Assembly (NCBI RefSeq): GCF_000003605.2
Contig: NW_003108088.1
Span: forward strand, 190,916-216,872
From: Saccoglossus kowalevskii
Lineage: Eukaryota; Hemichordata; Enteropneusta; Harrimaniidae
Length of the DNA stretch: 25,957 nt
Reading direction: 5' to 3'
The first letter of the stretch is position 1, and each line of letters opens with the position of its first letter. Both the position numbers and the translations under genes were made by a program. Under the pieces are notes generated by a model. It was given only the letters and a program-made list of their open reading frames with translations. It was not told where the DNA came from and did not search any database. Of the stretch, positions 11,001 through 20,508 are shown piece by piece.

Positions 11001-11721
11001 GATCCCATAGGTTGAATGTTTGACACTGTACAAAAATGTAAAATTTCGCCCACAACCCGCACTACCAGGTGGTAAACATTGATGGATGCTGAACGAAGTT
11101 GTGGCAATCCAGATATCAAAAAAAAATAATTGGTTCTAATATATATATTATTCAAGGTGTTACGGGACATGCTGCATGTTGTGGTGCTCCTGGTCTTAAA
11201 TGTAAAGCAAAGTTTAGCGAGCAGGTTAAAAATGCCGAAGCCAAGGTAAAATGCGACGATGGATGGATTCTGACTGGATGTTCGGTTCGTACGTCATGGA
11301 AAGAAACTGACGGTGCCTATATCGATGGTAGGTAACAGTTTTGCTTTATGCTAACTATTTTTGTGTGGGGCAGTGCACAATAAGTAACCATGAACCAACG
11401 CGGAGGGCGTTTTACAGTTTTGGCAGAAACCAACAAATTCAAACTGAATAAGTACTGAGAAACAATTGTAAACTCACAGTTGCTGCGGACATAGAAAGTA
11501 AAGTAAAGTAAGCAAATAATCAAATCATAGTAAACATGCACTGTGTGGGTAAATTCAAACTGAAGCGTGCGCCGGCCAGATTATATTAAACTAACTAGTT
11601 GAGATGGTTTTGATGATAGAAGACTGACACATTTATTTGTTTCATTTCAGACGATGATAATTGCATTGCCGCTGGAACAGACAAGCTGTGGGCTGTAGCC
11701 GTATGTTGTAAAACTGGGTGA
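8081..11721 (+). CDS. secreted stand-alone PCSK9 C-terminal (V) domain-like protein, 7 exons
   Basis: Proposed exons are 8081-8134, 8501-8519, 8779-8991, 10204-10347, 10482-10607, 11157-11327 and 11651-11721. All have GT-AG borders, phases match, and they total 265 codons plus TGA. Residues 1-18 form a signal peptide. The rest reads as the three cysteine-rich modules of the PCSK9 Cys/His-rich domain: module 1 C30, 50, 59, 86, 103, 104; module 2 C111, 131, 145, 176, 193, 194; module 3 C201, 218, 227, 247, 261, 262. Matching motifs are MTGCSSYS (56-63), GVYAYARCC (96-104), AACCGAPGLKCK (191-202), DDGWILTGCS (219-228) and AVAVCC (257-262). The spacings C30-C50 (20) and CC-to-next-C (7, twice) equal human PCSK9. 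No prodomain or subtilase is attached. In PCSK9 this domain mediates binding to partners and resembles a resistin trimer; the role of a free form is unknown. An alternative acceptor (exon from 8791) or exon 1 donor (8139) is possible. Introns over 300 bases (8135-8500, 8992-10203, 10608-11156, 11328-11650) hold no other gene. Confidence 0.85.
8501..8519 (+). other. 19-nt microexon of the V-domain gene
   Basis: The tract TCTTTCTATGTTCTAG precedes the exon, which reads VCGEEG plus one base, followed by the donor GTAAGA. It turns the phase-0 end of exon 1 into the phase 1 needed by exon 3. A rival exon 1 donor (GTGATA at 8139) would reach phase 1 without it, so it could be a cassette. Confidence 0.6.
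9343..9531. mobile_element. 189-bp terminal-inverted-repeat element in intron 3
   Basis: The ends are CAGTGGCGGCGGCACA (9343-9358) and the near-complement TGTGCCGCCGCCTCTG (9516-9531). The element is flanked by the direct repeat GTTAG (9338-9342 and 9532-9536). A run of Cs lies at 9489-9500. It is non-coding and so non-autonomous. CAG-type ends suggest a hAT- or CACTA-like origin, but a 5-base duplication fits neither well, so the class is open. Confidence 0.7.
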
Positions 11722-11802
11722 ATGCATACAACAAACGAAATGTACAAATGAAACAAGTATATCGTACAAGTTATAATGGTGACGGAGTTAAACAAATATA
11801 GT

Positions 11803-11808
11803 ATTAAA
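11803..11808 (+). promoter_or_regulatory. candidate polyadenylation signal of the V-domain gene
   Basis: ATTAAA, the commonest variant of AATAAA, lies 82 bases after the stop codon at 11719-11721. Motif and position only. Confidence 0.4.
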
Positions 11809-11991
11809 ACAGTGGGTATACATTCAATTTAGTGTTATAATTACACATCATTTAATTTCTGATTGAGATGCGAAAGCACGATCTGGAAGGCACGTACATC
11901 CACCCGACCAATGAAAATTCTATCAACGTAACACAAATCTGAGACGGATGCATTCATTCATTTGATGAGGATACTTTGAGAGAAAAGTCAG
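11809..11991. other. non-coding spacer before the gap
   Basis: Nothing recognised between the candidate polyadenylation signal and the run of Ns. Confidence 0.5.
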
Positions 11992-12218
11992 NNNNNNNNN
12001 NNNNNNNNNNNNNNNNNNNNNNNNNNNNNNNNNNNNNNNNNNNNNNNNNNNNNNNNNNNNNNNNNNNNNNNNNNNNNNNNNNNNNNNNNNNNNNNNNNNN
12101 NNNNNNNNNNNNNNNNNNNNNNNNNNNNNNNNNNNNNNNNNNNNNNNNNNNNNNNNNNNNNNNNNNNNNNNNNNNNNNNNNNNNNNNNNNNNNNNNNNNN
12201 NNNNNNNNNNNNNNNNNN
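11992..12218. other. assembly gap (227 Ns)
   Basis: Unknown bases. Frames drawn across it are meaningless. Its true length may differ, and repeats commonly cause such gaps. Confidence 0.99.
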
Positions 12219-13993
12219 AATTGAACTGACTTTTCTGACCCAGAGCTTCAACGTTGAATATTAATAATATAAATTAAAATAAATATTAAAATAGTGCATT
12301 CCTATGGCAACTGTTTACTATTGGTTCTGTTAATTTTATTATCAGATGTTGGCATTAAAGGCATAGTTTGGAAAATCAAAAATTAACATGCAGTCACTGT
12401 AATTTGGGTCATGTATCACTGCTCCCACATATACTCAATTTCATATTTTGTACTTTATTGTCAAACTAATATTGCTCCAATATGACAATTTAGTTGACGA
12501 GTTTTGAACATGAACCTGGTTTCTGTTACGCAAGTCTATGAGAGGAACCATAGAATTTCTGTCGATAACATTTCAATATCCACAAATTACAACTTTTAAT
12601 ACCAAATGTATCAGAATTACTAAAATATCATTACAACGACAAAAGACCGACACAAGATCTATGGACCCACAGCTAAGTCAATGAGTTTACAAACAAATTT
12701 ACATTCATGTTGTTGGTGTGTCTCTTAACTTCTATTGCATCTTTTCGTGAACGTGTGCATGATTTCCAGTTGGTTAATTGCAATATTTTGACTAAAATGT
12801 ACTTTCTTGCACCAAGATTGACTGCGTACATAATTTTGATATATTCATATAGAACATATATATCCTTGCAGAAATAGTACACAATGAATTCTTTTGAATA
12901 AATTATTTTAATCTAAATAAAAACTGCAACCAATACGCAAGTGGAATAATTTTATTGGTTTTATAATCTATGCATGGTAGTAAACACTTTGCTACAGAAA
13001 TTATTTGTTGAAGAGTCGGAGAGTTATACCAATTTTATAAGAGTTTGCTGAACCCCCCCCCCCCCGAAGAATTATAATAATGTGGCGTAACAGGGAGCTC
13101 GTCTGCTTACAGAGGCAATATGCATTTGCGGAATTCTGAGTTGAATCTTGTTTATACATATTCGTAAATGTGTCGGTGATTTGAATTACTTCCACTCAAG
13201 TGTTCACTGCTGGTGGGCAAAGTTGTCCTGATGGAAGTCGAAAATATCACTTTTTACCAAAAATATTCACCAAAATTAGATAACTAAAGATATCATTACA
13301 AAATAAACAAATCTGAGAGAGGTCCACTAAGCCGGGGTGTTTGAAACCGAAATTGTCGTCTAAGCATTAGGCGTCGCTGATTGGCTGCAGAGCTGGAATG
13401 CCAATTTTTAGTTTTAAATACCCCAGGAAAGTGTTCTATGTTCTTCGTGTAATTAGGTGTTCGTATGCAAATAATATTTCCACACAAAAACGCCAAATTC
13501 GACTAAATTTTGTTATCGGTTGGCTTAATATAACCCCAACAGACCGCATTTTTGTGAAAGATTGGTATTTTTGTCCTGATTTGTAGGAATCTAAAAAACG
13601 CGTTTCACAACTCGTCTCTTATTTAGTTTTATGCGGCATTCAAGATGGCAGCCCCTATAGAGTAAATATCATATTTTTTTTATTATCACGTGTGCGCCAG
13701 CTGACTGACTCAAGTCTAATGAAGCAGGCAAAAAATAACGAAATTGTGATTAACGGGTGAAATTTGCCATGAGCTAATAAAGAAAATGCTGAATAAGCCA
13801 GGCCATAAGTGGACTCATCTCTTTCAAACAGAGTACAATCTAAAGTCCTTTCCTACCATATGTGGCAGCCTGGTTATTTAAAATGGAGTATATGACAGTT
13901 AACCCAATCATTAGTCATTTACCATGACAATCACAATTCCACACTATTTTGAATACAGGAAACAATATACTACACACTGCTTATTCCAGTTCT
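12219..13993. other. non-coding stretch after the gap
   Basis: No exon with both a protein-like frame and splice sites was found. It contains a run of 13 Cs near 13053-13065, resembling the C-run inside the element at 9343-9531, but the flanking bases do not match. Open frames at 12673-12882, 13001-13195, 13296-13496 and 13398-13586 have no recognisable features. Confidence 0.5.
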
Positions 13994-16168
13994 TTTATTG
14001 GCTGATTAAAAACTTACATTAATATAATTTATATACATTATAATAGCGCAACCATTTTAACTTGAGTAAATAAATCTCAAACTATTCCAACCCAAACATA
14101 TGGATGCAAAGTTAAATGCACATTTGTTTTGCTAAGAAAAATGTTTTCATGATACATCGCTCATGGTGACAACTGCATTTGGTTGTGTAGTTGTTCACCA
14201 TTTAGAACATAGAATACAATTTTTATTACAGAAGCATACATTTTACTTCTGAAACATGATGGTTCAAAACCAATAGCATTAAATATATTTAACATAATTA
14301 AATAAATAATGTAATTTATTTATTTTCAGTGTTTCATTTCAACATTTTGAGCATATTCACTATATGTAGGTTTATATATCTGACTGGTGAGAACAAGACA
14401 ACATTATTATTGTCCCCTTGTATGAAATGTTGGTTTATGAGCGATAGAAGTTAAATAAACAAATCACTCAAAACCATAACATGGTCAATCAAATAATATT
14501 CAGGCTAATAGAAAAACTCAAAAGTACTGCTAGAGAATACAAATGTTAAATTTGGAATAGATATAAATTGACATTGAAGGAGGATCTAGTACAATTTGAA
14601 ATGATTAAATGATCTTCTTTGCATTCAACATGCAAGCTTGGTCAGACATAGCTCATTACTTAACATTTTTTTTTTTTTACAAATAATTAAATAACATCAT
14701 TTACCCTGATCATCATGACAAGCAATAACAATGAACACAGCATTGACAAAGGGGATAATGAATGAATAAGTATACCCACGTTATCACTCTTAAAATGTGA
14801 TAAGTGTTATGTAAATGATAACAGAACAAATAAAAGAAAAAAACTCCAATAAAATAATTGAATAAACCTGTTTAGCTAGAGTAGAGTATAACCATGCATG
14901 CTGTCATGTTATATACCATATATGTAATCAGAACTACAATTATAAGTAGTACAATAACAAGTCATAACCAATGTCATTATTTTCAAGGACGGACCTCACC
15001 CTATGAGATCTCGCTTCATGTGTGACTGGACATATATGCAAAAATTAAATGACTTGATTTTGATTATTTAATAGCTCAATATTGAATATGGTTTTTCAGA
15101 AGGGATCATTGCTTTGGAATGCCCTGACTTCATCAAAATTGACCGTAATCAAATGTATATAGCATATTCTTTCAACGTGAAAATAACCCCAAAACAATCT
15201 GCTGAATCTTATACAATTTTTTGACGTAACTATGACGAGTCCGGTTTTCACAATCAATTTTACACACAATGCAAGATCTCATAATCAACAGAAAATGGTA
15301 TATACAGGCATAAAAGCTAAGATTGACCCTAGTATGTACTTTATTTTGTCCAATTTCTTGGACACTTGGACCTCTCTGTCTTGAGTAGCAAATATTGGTT
15401 GACGAAAATAAATTTTCCGAACAGTTTCTGTAATCCAGAATTCAGAATTAGATGAGTGATGTAATATCACATTGAACCCGTCAATTTAATTATAAGATGG
15501 GTAATAAACCAAAACTCGCCATTATTATACACTATGCATTGGTTGTAGGTGGTAAATAAGAGTATATAATTTAGCCTAATATTGTAAGTTTTGAGTATAT
15601 GAACAATTATCATTCACTGTAAGTCGTTTATCTGTAATAGTGGATTGATTGTGTGCTGTTTGATCAGGCATTTGTCAAAAGTCGTTCCATCACGATGTTT
15701 TTCTGCTAAAAGCTGGAATCAATACAAGACAGAATATAAATGACAGAAATTACACTCAATATACTTTTCTCACCAATTGCACCTCTGGCGACGAATCATT
15801 TCATGTCATAGAAGGGTGACAACAAAGGCTGCTTAAAACATAAATGTCATTTCGATCTGTAGTTGTCCATCATGTTATTATATTGTTGATCACTACGAAT
15901 CACTACACAACCAAACTTAGTTTAAACCAAATTGCTTACACTCGTATTTGGCATTTTGAGACGAGAAGAATGCACGACTTATAAGAATGGCGTATTGGTA
16001 AGTAATGTATCTTTGTAAAATCATATTGTATGTCTAGACCACTTTATTCAACACATGGTGAACACATGGATAGATATAGTTGTTAAATCACCAGGCAAGA
16101 TGTAGCATTCAGACAGCAAGGTGAGTTGGGAAAGGTGAGTTGGGAAAGATTTAAACTTGCCCACAAAT
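13994..16168 (-). other. probable 3' untranslated region or downstream flank of the minus-strand acidic gene
   Basis: AT-rich DNA following the stop codon at 16169-16171 on the minus strand. Minus-strand AATAAA matches lie at about 15339-15344 and 13994-13999 (TTTATT on the plus strand). The message could therefore end 0.8 or 2.2 kb after the stop. No other gene is recognised. Confidence 0.35.
16120..16148. repeat. short direct duplication, 14 bp x 2
   Basis: GGTGAGTTGGGAAA occurs twice in succession, just past the stop codon of the terminal exon. Confidence 0.8.
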
Positions 16169-16437
16169 CTATACAGTCTTATCGGATACATGACCATCTT
16201 CTAATCTAATATGACTGGGAGTGGATAAAAGCATTCGCATGCTGGAAGTGCTGCTGTAACTGCCACTACTTTCATGAGTGCTATCGCTACTGATTGGGGT
16301 GCCAGGAAGTTCAACATCTAGGTTAACTGTTTGGAAACCATTCTCCATCAGAGAACTATTTTCATCATTTGGCTTCTCGTCATAAATAATACCAGCACCG
16401 GGGTTTGTAGATACAGAATCTGTGTCTTCAAAGCCAT
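16169..16437 (-). CDS. long terminal exon of an unrecognised acidic, serine-rich protein (partial)
   Basis: The frame runs from a good 3' splice site (TTTGTTTCTTTGCAG ending at 16438) to a TGA at 16169. It encodes about 89 residues starting GFEDTDSVSTNPGAG, then IIYDEKPND, a serine/threonine-rich middle (STHESSGSYSSTSS) and the C-terminus DGHVSDKTV. It begins in phase 1, exactly the phase left by the exon at 24078-24453. Joining the two gives EEDVYSGDGFEDTDS across the junction. The composition suggests a disordered, phosphorylatable cytoplasmic tail. I recognise no domain. Upstream, intron-extended sequence is open too, but the strong acceptor argues against using it. Confidence 0.65.
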
Positions 16438-16678
16438 CTGCAAAGAAACAAACATGATGTAAAAACGATAATAGAGTCTCAAGGGTTACATTTTGAAAGT
16501 GATCAGTGCAAGCATGCATAGGGGAGATGTATGGCTGTCATTGATTCTTTACCAGTGTGTTAGTCAATGACACAAAGTTAAACACTACCACCTCAGAATA
16601 TTGGCGATCCGCTCTGATAGGATTGTCCTTAAAATTGCTTTTGTGTGTTTGTGTCTGTGTGATTTACGTATTAATTCT

Positions 16679-17098
16679 TCTGTGATTTTTTGGCTTGGCC
16701 GATTTCACTCAAACTTGGCAGGTATGTCAAACCTTCACCCTAGTTATTGAAAAAAAATCTGGAATAAAATTTTGGCACATCGTTGCCATAGCAAAAGCCA
16801 AAAAAAAATGATTTTTGGATAGCTTCGCGCCAAATGCATCTCCTCCTACAAATTTAAGATACAACCCCTCAGCCTGGGTGTGGGCACTATTTGAATTTTT
16901 GATATCTTTTTTCATTACCGAGAAATTTGTCCCCAAAGTTGGGGTAACTAGTTCACTGGGAATGGCTTTTTAACTCTTGTGATTTTTTTGGCTGGGCAGA
17001 TTTGGTTCAAACTTGCCAGGCAAGTCACTCCTTCACTCTAGTTAGGTTGCAGAATCTGAAAACAAATTCTGGCCCACTGTTTCCATAGCAACAGCCAA
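16679..17098. repeat. duplicated about 122-bp segment (16679-16800 and 16976-17098)
   Basis: Both copies begin with TGTGATTTTTT-GGCT and share CAAACTTG-CAGG, CCTTCAC-CTAGTTA and CCATAGCAA-AGCC in order, at a 297-bp offset. A third fragment (CCATGGAAACAGCCAAAAAC) lies at about 17405-17424. This is probably a dispersed repeat family. Confidence 0.65.
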
Positions 17099-17133
17099 AA
17101 AACTGTTACATAGCAACAGCCAAAAAACTGTTA
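17084..17133. repeat. 25-bp perfect tandem duplication
   Basis: Two adjacent identical copies, 17084-17108 and 17109-17133, each beginning CATAGCAACAGCC. Confidence 0.9.
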
Positions 17134-17699
17134 CATTGCGCACTGACAAGAGATCACCGGCGCCGACATTGTTACACTGTATCAACGTAATCCCAACGCA
17201 ACTTTGAACTTTGAATGAACAGTAAATGCTGCCTTCAATTTAGAAAATACGATCACAAAACGTTTGGAAATAATAAATTTAACAGCAGAATATGTCCTAG
17301 CAATGAAATAAAGTGACTTCTAAAGACTGAATGTTTTTTTGCGAACTTTGTATACGGTGCCCGGTTTTAGTTATAAACCTACGTTAGCTTCACGTTCATG
17401 TCCTACCATGGAAACAGCCAAAAACATGTTGCTTGTTTTTTAGTGGGGCCAATGGCCAACCAGCCTACCGACTTGTTTAGTGAGTTTGTCACATGCTGTT
17501 TTACTATGGTCAGTCAATGACAAGATGTGAAACACTACCTCACAGAATAGTATGTTTGTCATATTAGGCTTCACTATGGTCAGTCAATGACAAGATGTCA
17601 AACACTGCCTCACAGAATATTCAGTGACAAGATATGTCAAATGAAACATGTCAAATGATGTTCACCTTGGCAAGTATCAGCCAATCTCAAGCTGTCAAT

Positions 17700-17917
17700 C
17701 AATGACAAAATGTAAATGATTCACTCTGGTATTTTCAGACAATGACAAAATGTAAATGATTCACTCTGGTATTTTCAGACAATGACAAAATGTAAATGAT
17801 TCACTCTGGTATTTTCAATCAATGACAAAATGTAAATGATTCACTCTGGTATTTTTAGACAATGACAAAATGTAAATGATTCACTCTGATATTTTCAGAC
17901 AATGACAAAATGTAAAA
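17700..17917. repeat. 40-bp tandem repeat, about 5.5 copies
   Basis: The unit begins AATGACAAAATGTAAATGAT and continues TCACTCTGGTATTTTCAGAC, with few differences between copies. It shares TCAATGA and TCACTCTGGT with the adjacent 46-bp unit, so both belong to one repeat family. Confidence 0.9.
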
Positions 17918-17959
17918 TATTGCTTGAGTCTATGTAACATGTAAATCATCCTTTGGCAA

Positions 17960-19842
17960 TATGGTCAGTCAATGATAAGCTGTGAAATGCTGCGTCACTC
18001 TGGTCGCTAGTCAGTCAATGATAAGCTGTGAAATGCTGTTTCACTCTGGTCGCTAGTCAGTCAATGAGTAGCTGTGAAATGCTGCTTCACTCTGGTCACT
18101 AGTCAGTCAATGATAAGCTGTGAAATGCTGCTTCACTCTGGTCGCTAGTCAGTCAATGAGTAGCTGTGAAATGCTGTTTGACTCTGGTCGCTAGTCAGTC
18201 AATGATAAGCTGTGAAATGCTGCTTTATTCACTCTGGTCGCTAGTCAGTCAATGATAAGCTGTGAAATGCTGCTTTTATTCTGGTCGCTAGTCAGTCAAT
18301 GATAAGCTGTGAATTGCTGCTTTTACTCTGGTCGCTAGTCAGTCAATGATAAGCTGTGAAATACTGCGTCATTCTGGTCGCTAGTCAGTCAATGATAAGC
18401 TGTGAAATGCTGCTTCACTCTGATCGCTAGTCAGTCAATGAGTAGCTGTGAAATGCTGTTTGACTCTGGTCGCTAGTCAGTCAATGATAAGCTGTGAAAT
18501 GCTGCTTTAATCTGGTCGCTAGTCAGTCAATGATAAGCTGTGAAATGCTGCTTTATTCACTCTGGTCGCTAGTCAGTCAATGATAAGCTGTGAAATGCTG
18601 CTTTTATTCTGGTCGCTCGTCAGTCAATGATAAGCTGTGAAATGCTGTTTGACTCTGGTCGCTAGTAAGTCAATGAGTAGCTGTGAAATGCTGCTTCACT
18701 CTGGTCGCTAGTCAGTCAATGATAAGCTGTGAAATGCTGCTTCACTCTGGTCACTAGTCAGTCAATGATAAGCTGTGAAATGCTGCTTCACTCTGATCGC
18801 TAGTCAGTCAATGATAAGCTGTGAAATGCTGCTTCACTCTGATCGCTAGTCAGTCAATGAGTAGCTGTGAAATGCTGTTTGACTCTGGTCGCTAGTCAGT
18901 CAATGATAAGCTGTGAAATGCTGCTTCACTCTGGTCGCCAGTCAGTCAATGAGTAGCTGTGAAATGCTGTTTGACTCTGGTCGCTAGTATGTCAATGAGT
19001 AGCTGTGAAATGCTGCTTCACTCTGGTCGCTAGTCAGTCAATGATAAGCTGTGAAATGCTGCTTCACTATGGTCGCTAGTCAGTCAATGATAAGCTGTGA
19101 AATGCTGCTTCACTCTGGTCACTAGTCAGTCAATGATAAGCTGTGAAATGCTGCTTCACTCTGATCGCTAGTCAGTCAATGATAAGCTGTGAAATGCTGC
19201 TTCACTCTGATCGCTAGTCAGTCAATGATAAGCTGTGAAATGCTGCTTTTACTCTGGTCGCTAGTCAGTCAATGATAAGCTGTGAAATGCTGCTTTATTC
19301 ACTATGGTCGCTAGTCAGTCAATGATAAGCTGTGAAATGCTGCTTTTATTCTGGTCACTAGTCAATCAATCATAAGCTGTGAAATGCTGCTTTTACTCTG
19401 CTCCCTAGTCAGTCAATGATAAGCTGTGAAATGCTGCGTCACTCTGGTCGCTAGTCAGTCAATGATAAGCTGTGAAATGCTGCTTCACTCTGGTCACTAG
19501 TCAGTCAATGATAAGCTGTGAAATGCTGCTTCACTCTGGTCACTAGTCAGTCAATGATAAGGTGTGAAATGCTGCTTCACTCTGGTCGCTAGTCAGTCAA
19601 TGATAAGCTGTGAAATGCTGCTTCACTCTGGTCACTAGTCAGTCAATGATAAGCTGTGAAATGCTGCTTCACTCTGGTCACTAGTCAGTCAATGATAAGC
19701 TGTGAAATGCTGCTTCACTCTGGTCACTAGTCAGTCAATGATAAGCTGTGAAATGCTGCTTCACTCTGGTCACTAGTCAGTCAATGATAAGGTGTGAAAT
19801 GCTGCTTCACTCTGGTCGCTAGTCAGTCAATGACTGCAGTAT
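17960..19842. repeat. 46-bp minisatellite, about 40 copies
   Basis: The unit begins GTCAGTCAATGATAAGCTGT and continues GAAATGCTGCTTCACTCTGG plus TCGCTA. Variants are GATAAGCTG or GAGTAGCTG, TCGCT or TCACT, and CTTCACT, CTTTATTCACT or CTTTTATT. Runs of variants recur in the same order around 18180-18400, 18440-18640 and 19240-19440, which indicates multi-unit (higher-order) duplication. The array lies in the intron between the two candidate terminal exons of the minus-strand gene. Confidence 0.95.
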
Positions 19843-20056
19843 GTCAAATATTGCTGCTTCTAGGCATACATGGTAATATCAAACACTGACAAAGTTATGT
19901 ATGCATGTATGCATGTCATAAACGTATATACACGTATACAAAAAAATTGTATAATAAATACAAGTGATAGAATTCAATAAGAAATAAATATAAGAGACGT
20001 ACTACACAAAATAGCATTACAAATGTATATGCATTTACATGTACATGCAGAATCTT
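19843..20056. other. AT-rich spacer with alternating ATGC/GTATAC tracts
   Basis: It contains GTATGCATGTATGCATG and TATATACACGTATAC-type short tracts. No gene is recognised. Confidence 0.5.
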
Positions 20057-20062
20057 TTTATT
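20057..20062 (-). promoter_or_regulatory. candidate polyadenylation signal for the short terminal exon
   Basis: TTTATT on the plus strand reads AATAAA on the minus strand, about 415 bases after the TGA at 20477-20479. It would allow a transcript to end at the short terminal exon. Confidence 0.4.
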
Positions 20063-20476
20063 ACACACTGTTTAAACATAAAGCAAGTTTTTATAAAATG
20101 TTATTTTTAATTGAAGAATCTAGAAGATGTATGGATGTGCACCATTATGTATACTCTTCAGGCCAGTAACTGTCACCTTAAAACGATATTATGCAACTGT
20201 CAGTGTGAAACAAGGAAATATCGCAAATAATGTAGTAAATGCAAATATACATGTATTATAAAAGAGCAACTAAAAGAAAAACAAAGATAGAAAGCGACAC
20301 CTGACAACATAAAACAATATATTAAACTGATGTAGACGTGTTTACACAGTTCCATAGTTCTGGGATAAGACCATCACACTAGCTGAAAATAATGATTAAA
20401 TGGAAGCATATGGTAAACAAGGTATAATAATAAAACAGTACTTCCACAGACATACCATGAGATTTGGAGATCCAAG

Positions 20477-20508
20477 TCAGGCATACAGTTCAGAGTCCGT
20501 GTCATCAG
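20477..20508 (-). CDS. candidate short alternative terminal exon (DDTDSELYA)
   Basis: The pyrimidine-containing tract AATTCTTTTTGTATATGCAG precedes CT GAT GAC ACG GAC TCT GAA CTG TAT GCC TGA. Its phase-1 entry fits the donor of the exon at 24078-24453 and gives VYSGADDTDSELYA with a stop. The long terminal exon also begins with an acidic residue followed by DTDS. Shared phase and shared motif argue for a real alternative end, although the exon is very short and unproven. Confidence 0.45.

Larger units (their letters stand above)
16555..17640. repeat. diverged relatives of the TCAATGA minisatellite plus other short duplications
   Basis: Isolated units built on GTCAGTCAATGACAAGATGT followed by a TGAAACACTAC- or TCAAACACTGC-type phrase occur near 16560, 17510, 17576 and 17620. 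They look like old relatives of the large array that follows. The stretch also holds the duplicated segments listed separately. Confidence 0.55.

Noticed and set aside
11976-12251. Open frames across the run of Ns
   Set aside because: Artefacts of unknown bases.
17700-19842. CRISPR-like array of regular repeats
   Set aside because: Units are head-to-tail with no unique spacers, in a eukaryotic intron; this is a minisatellite.
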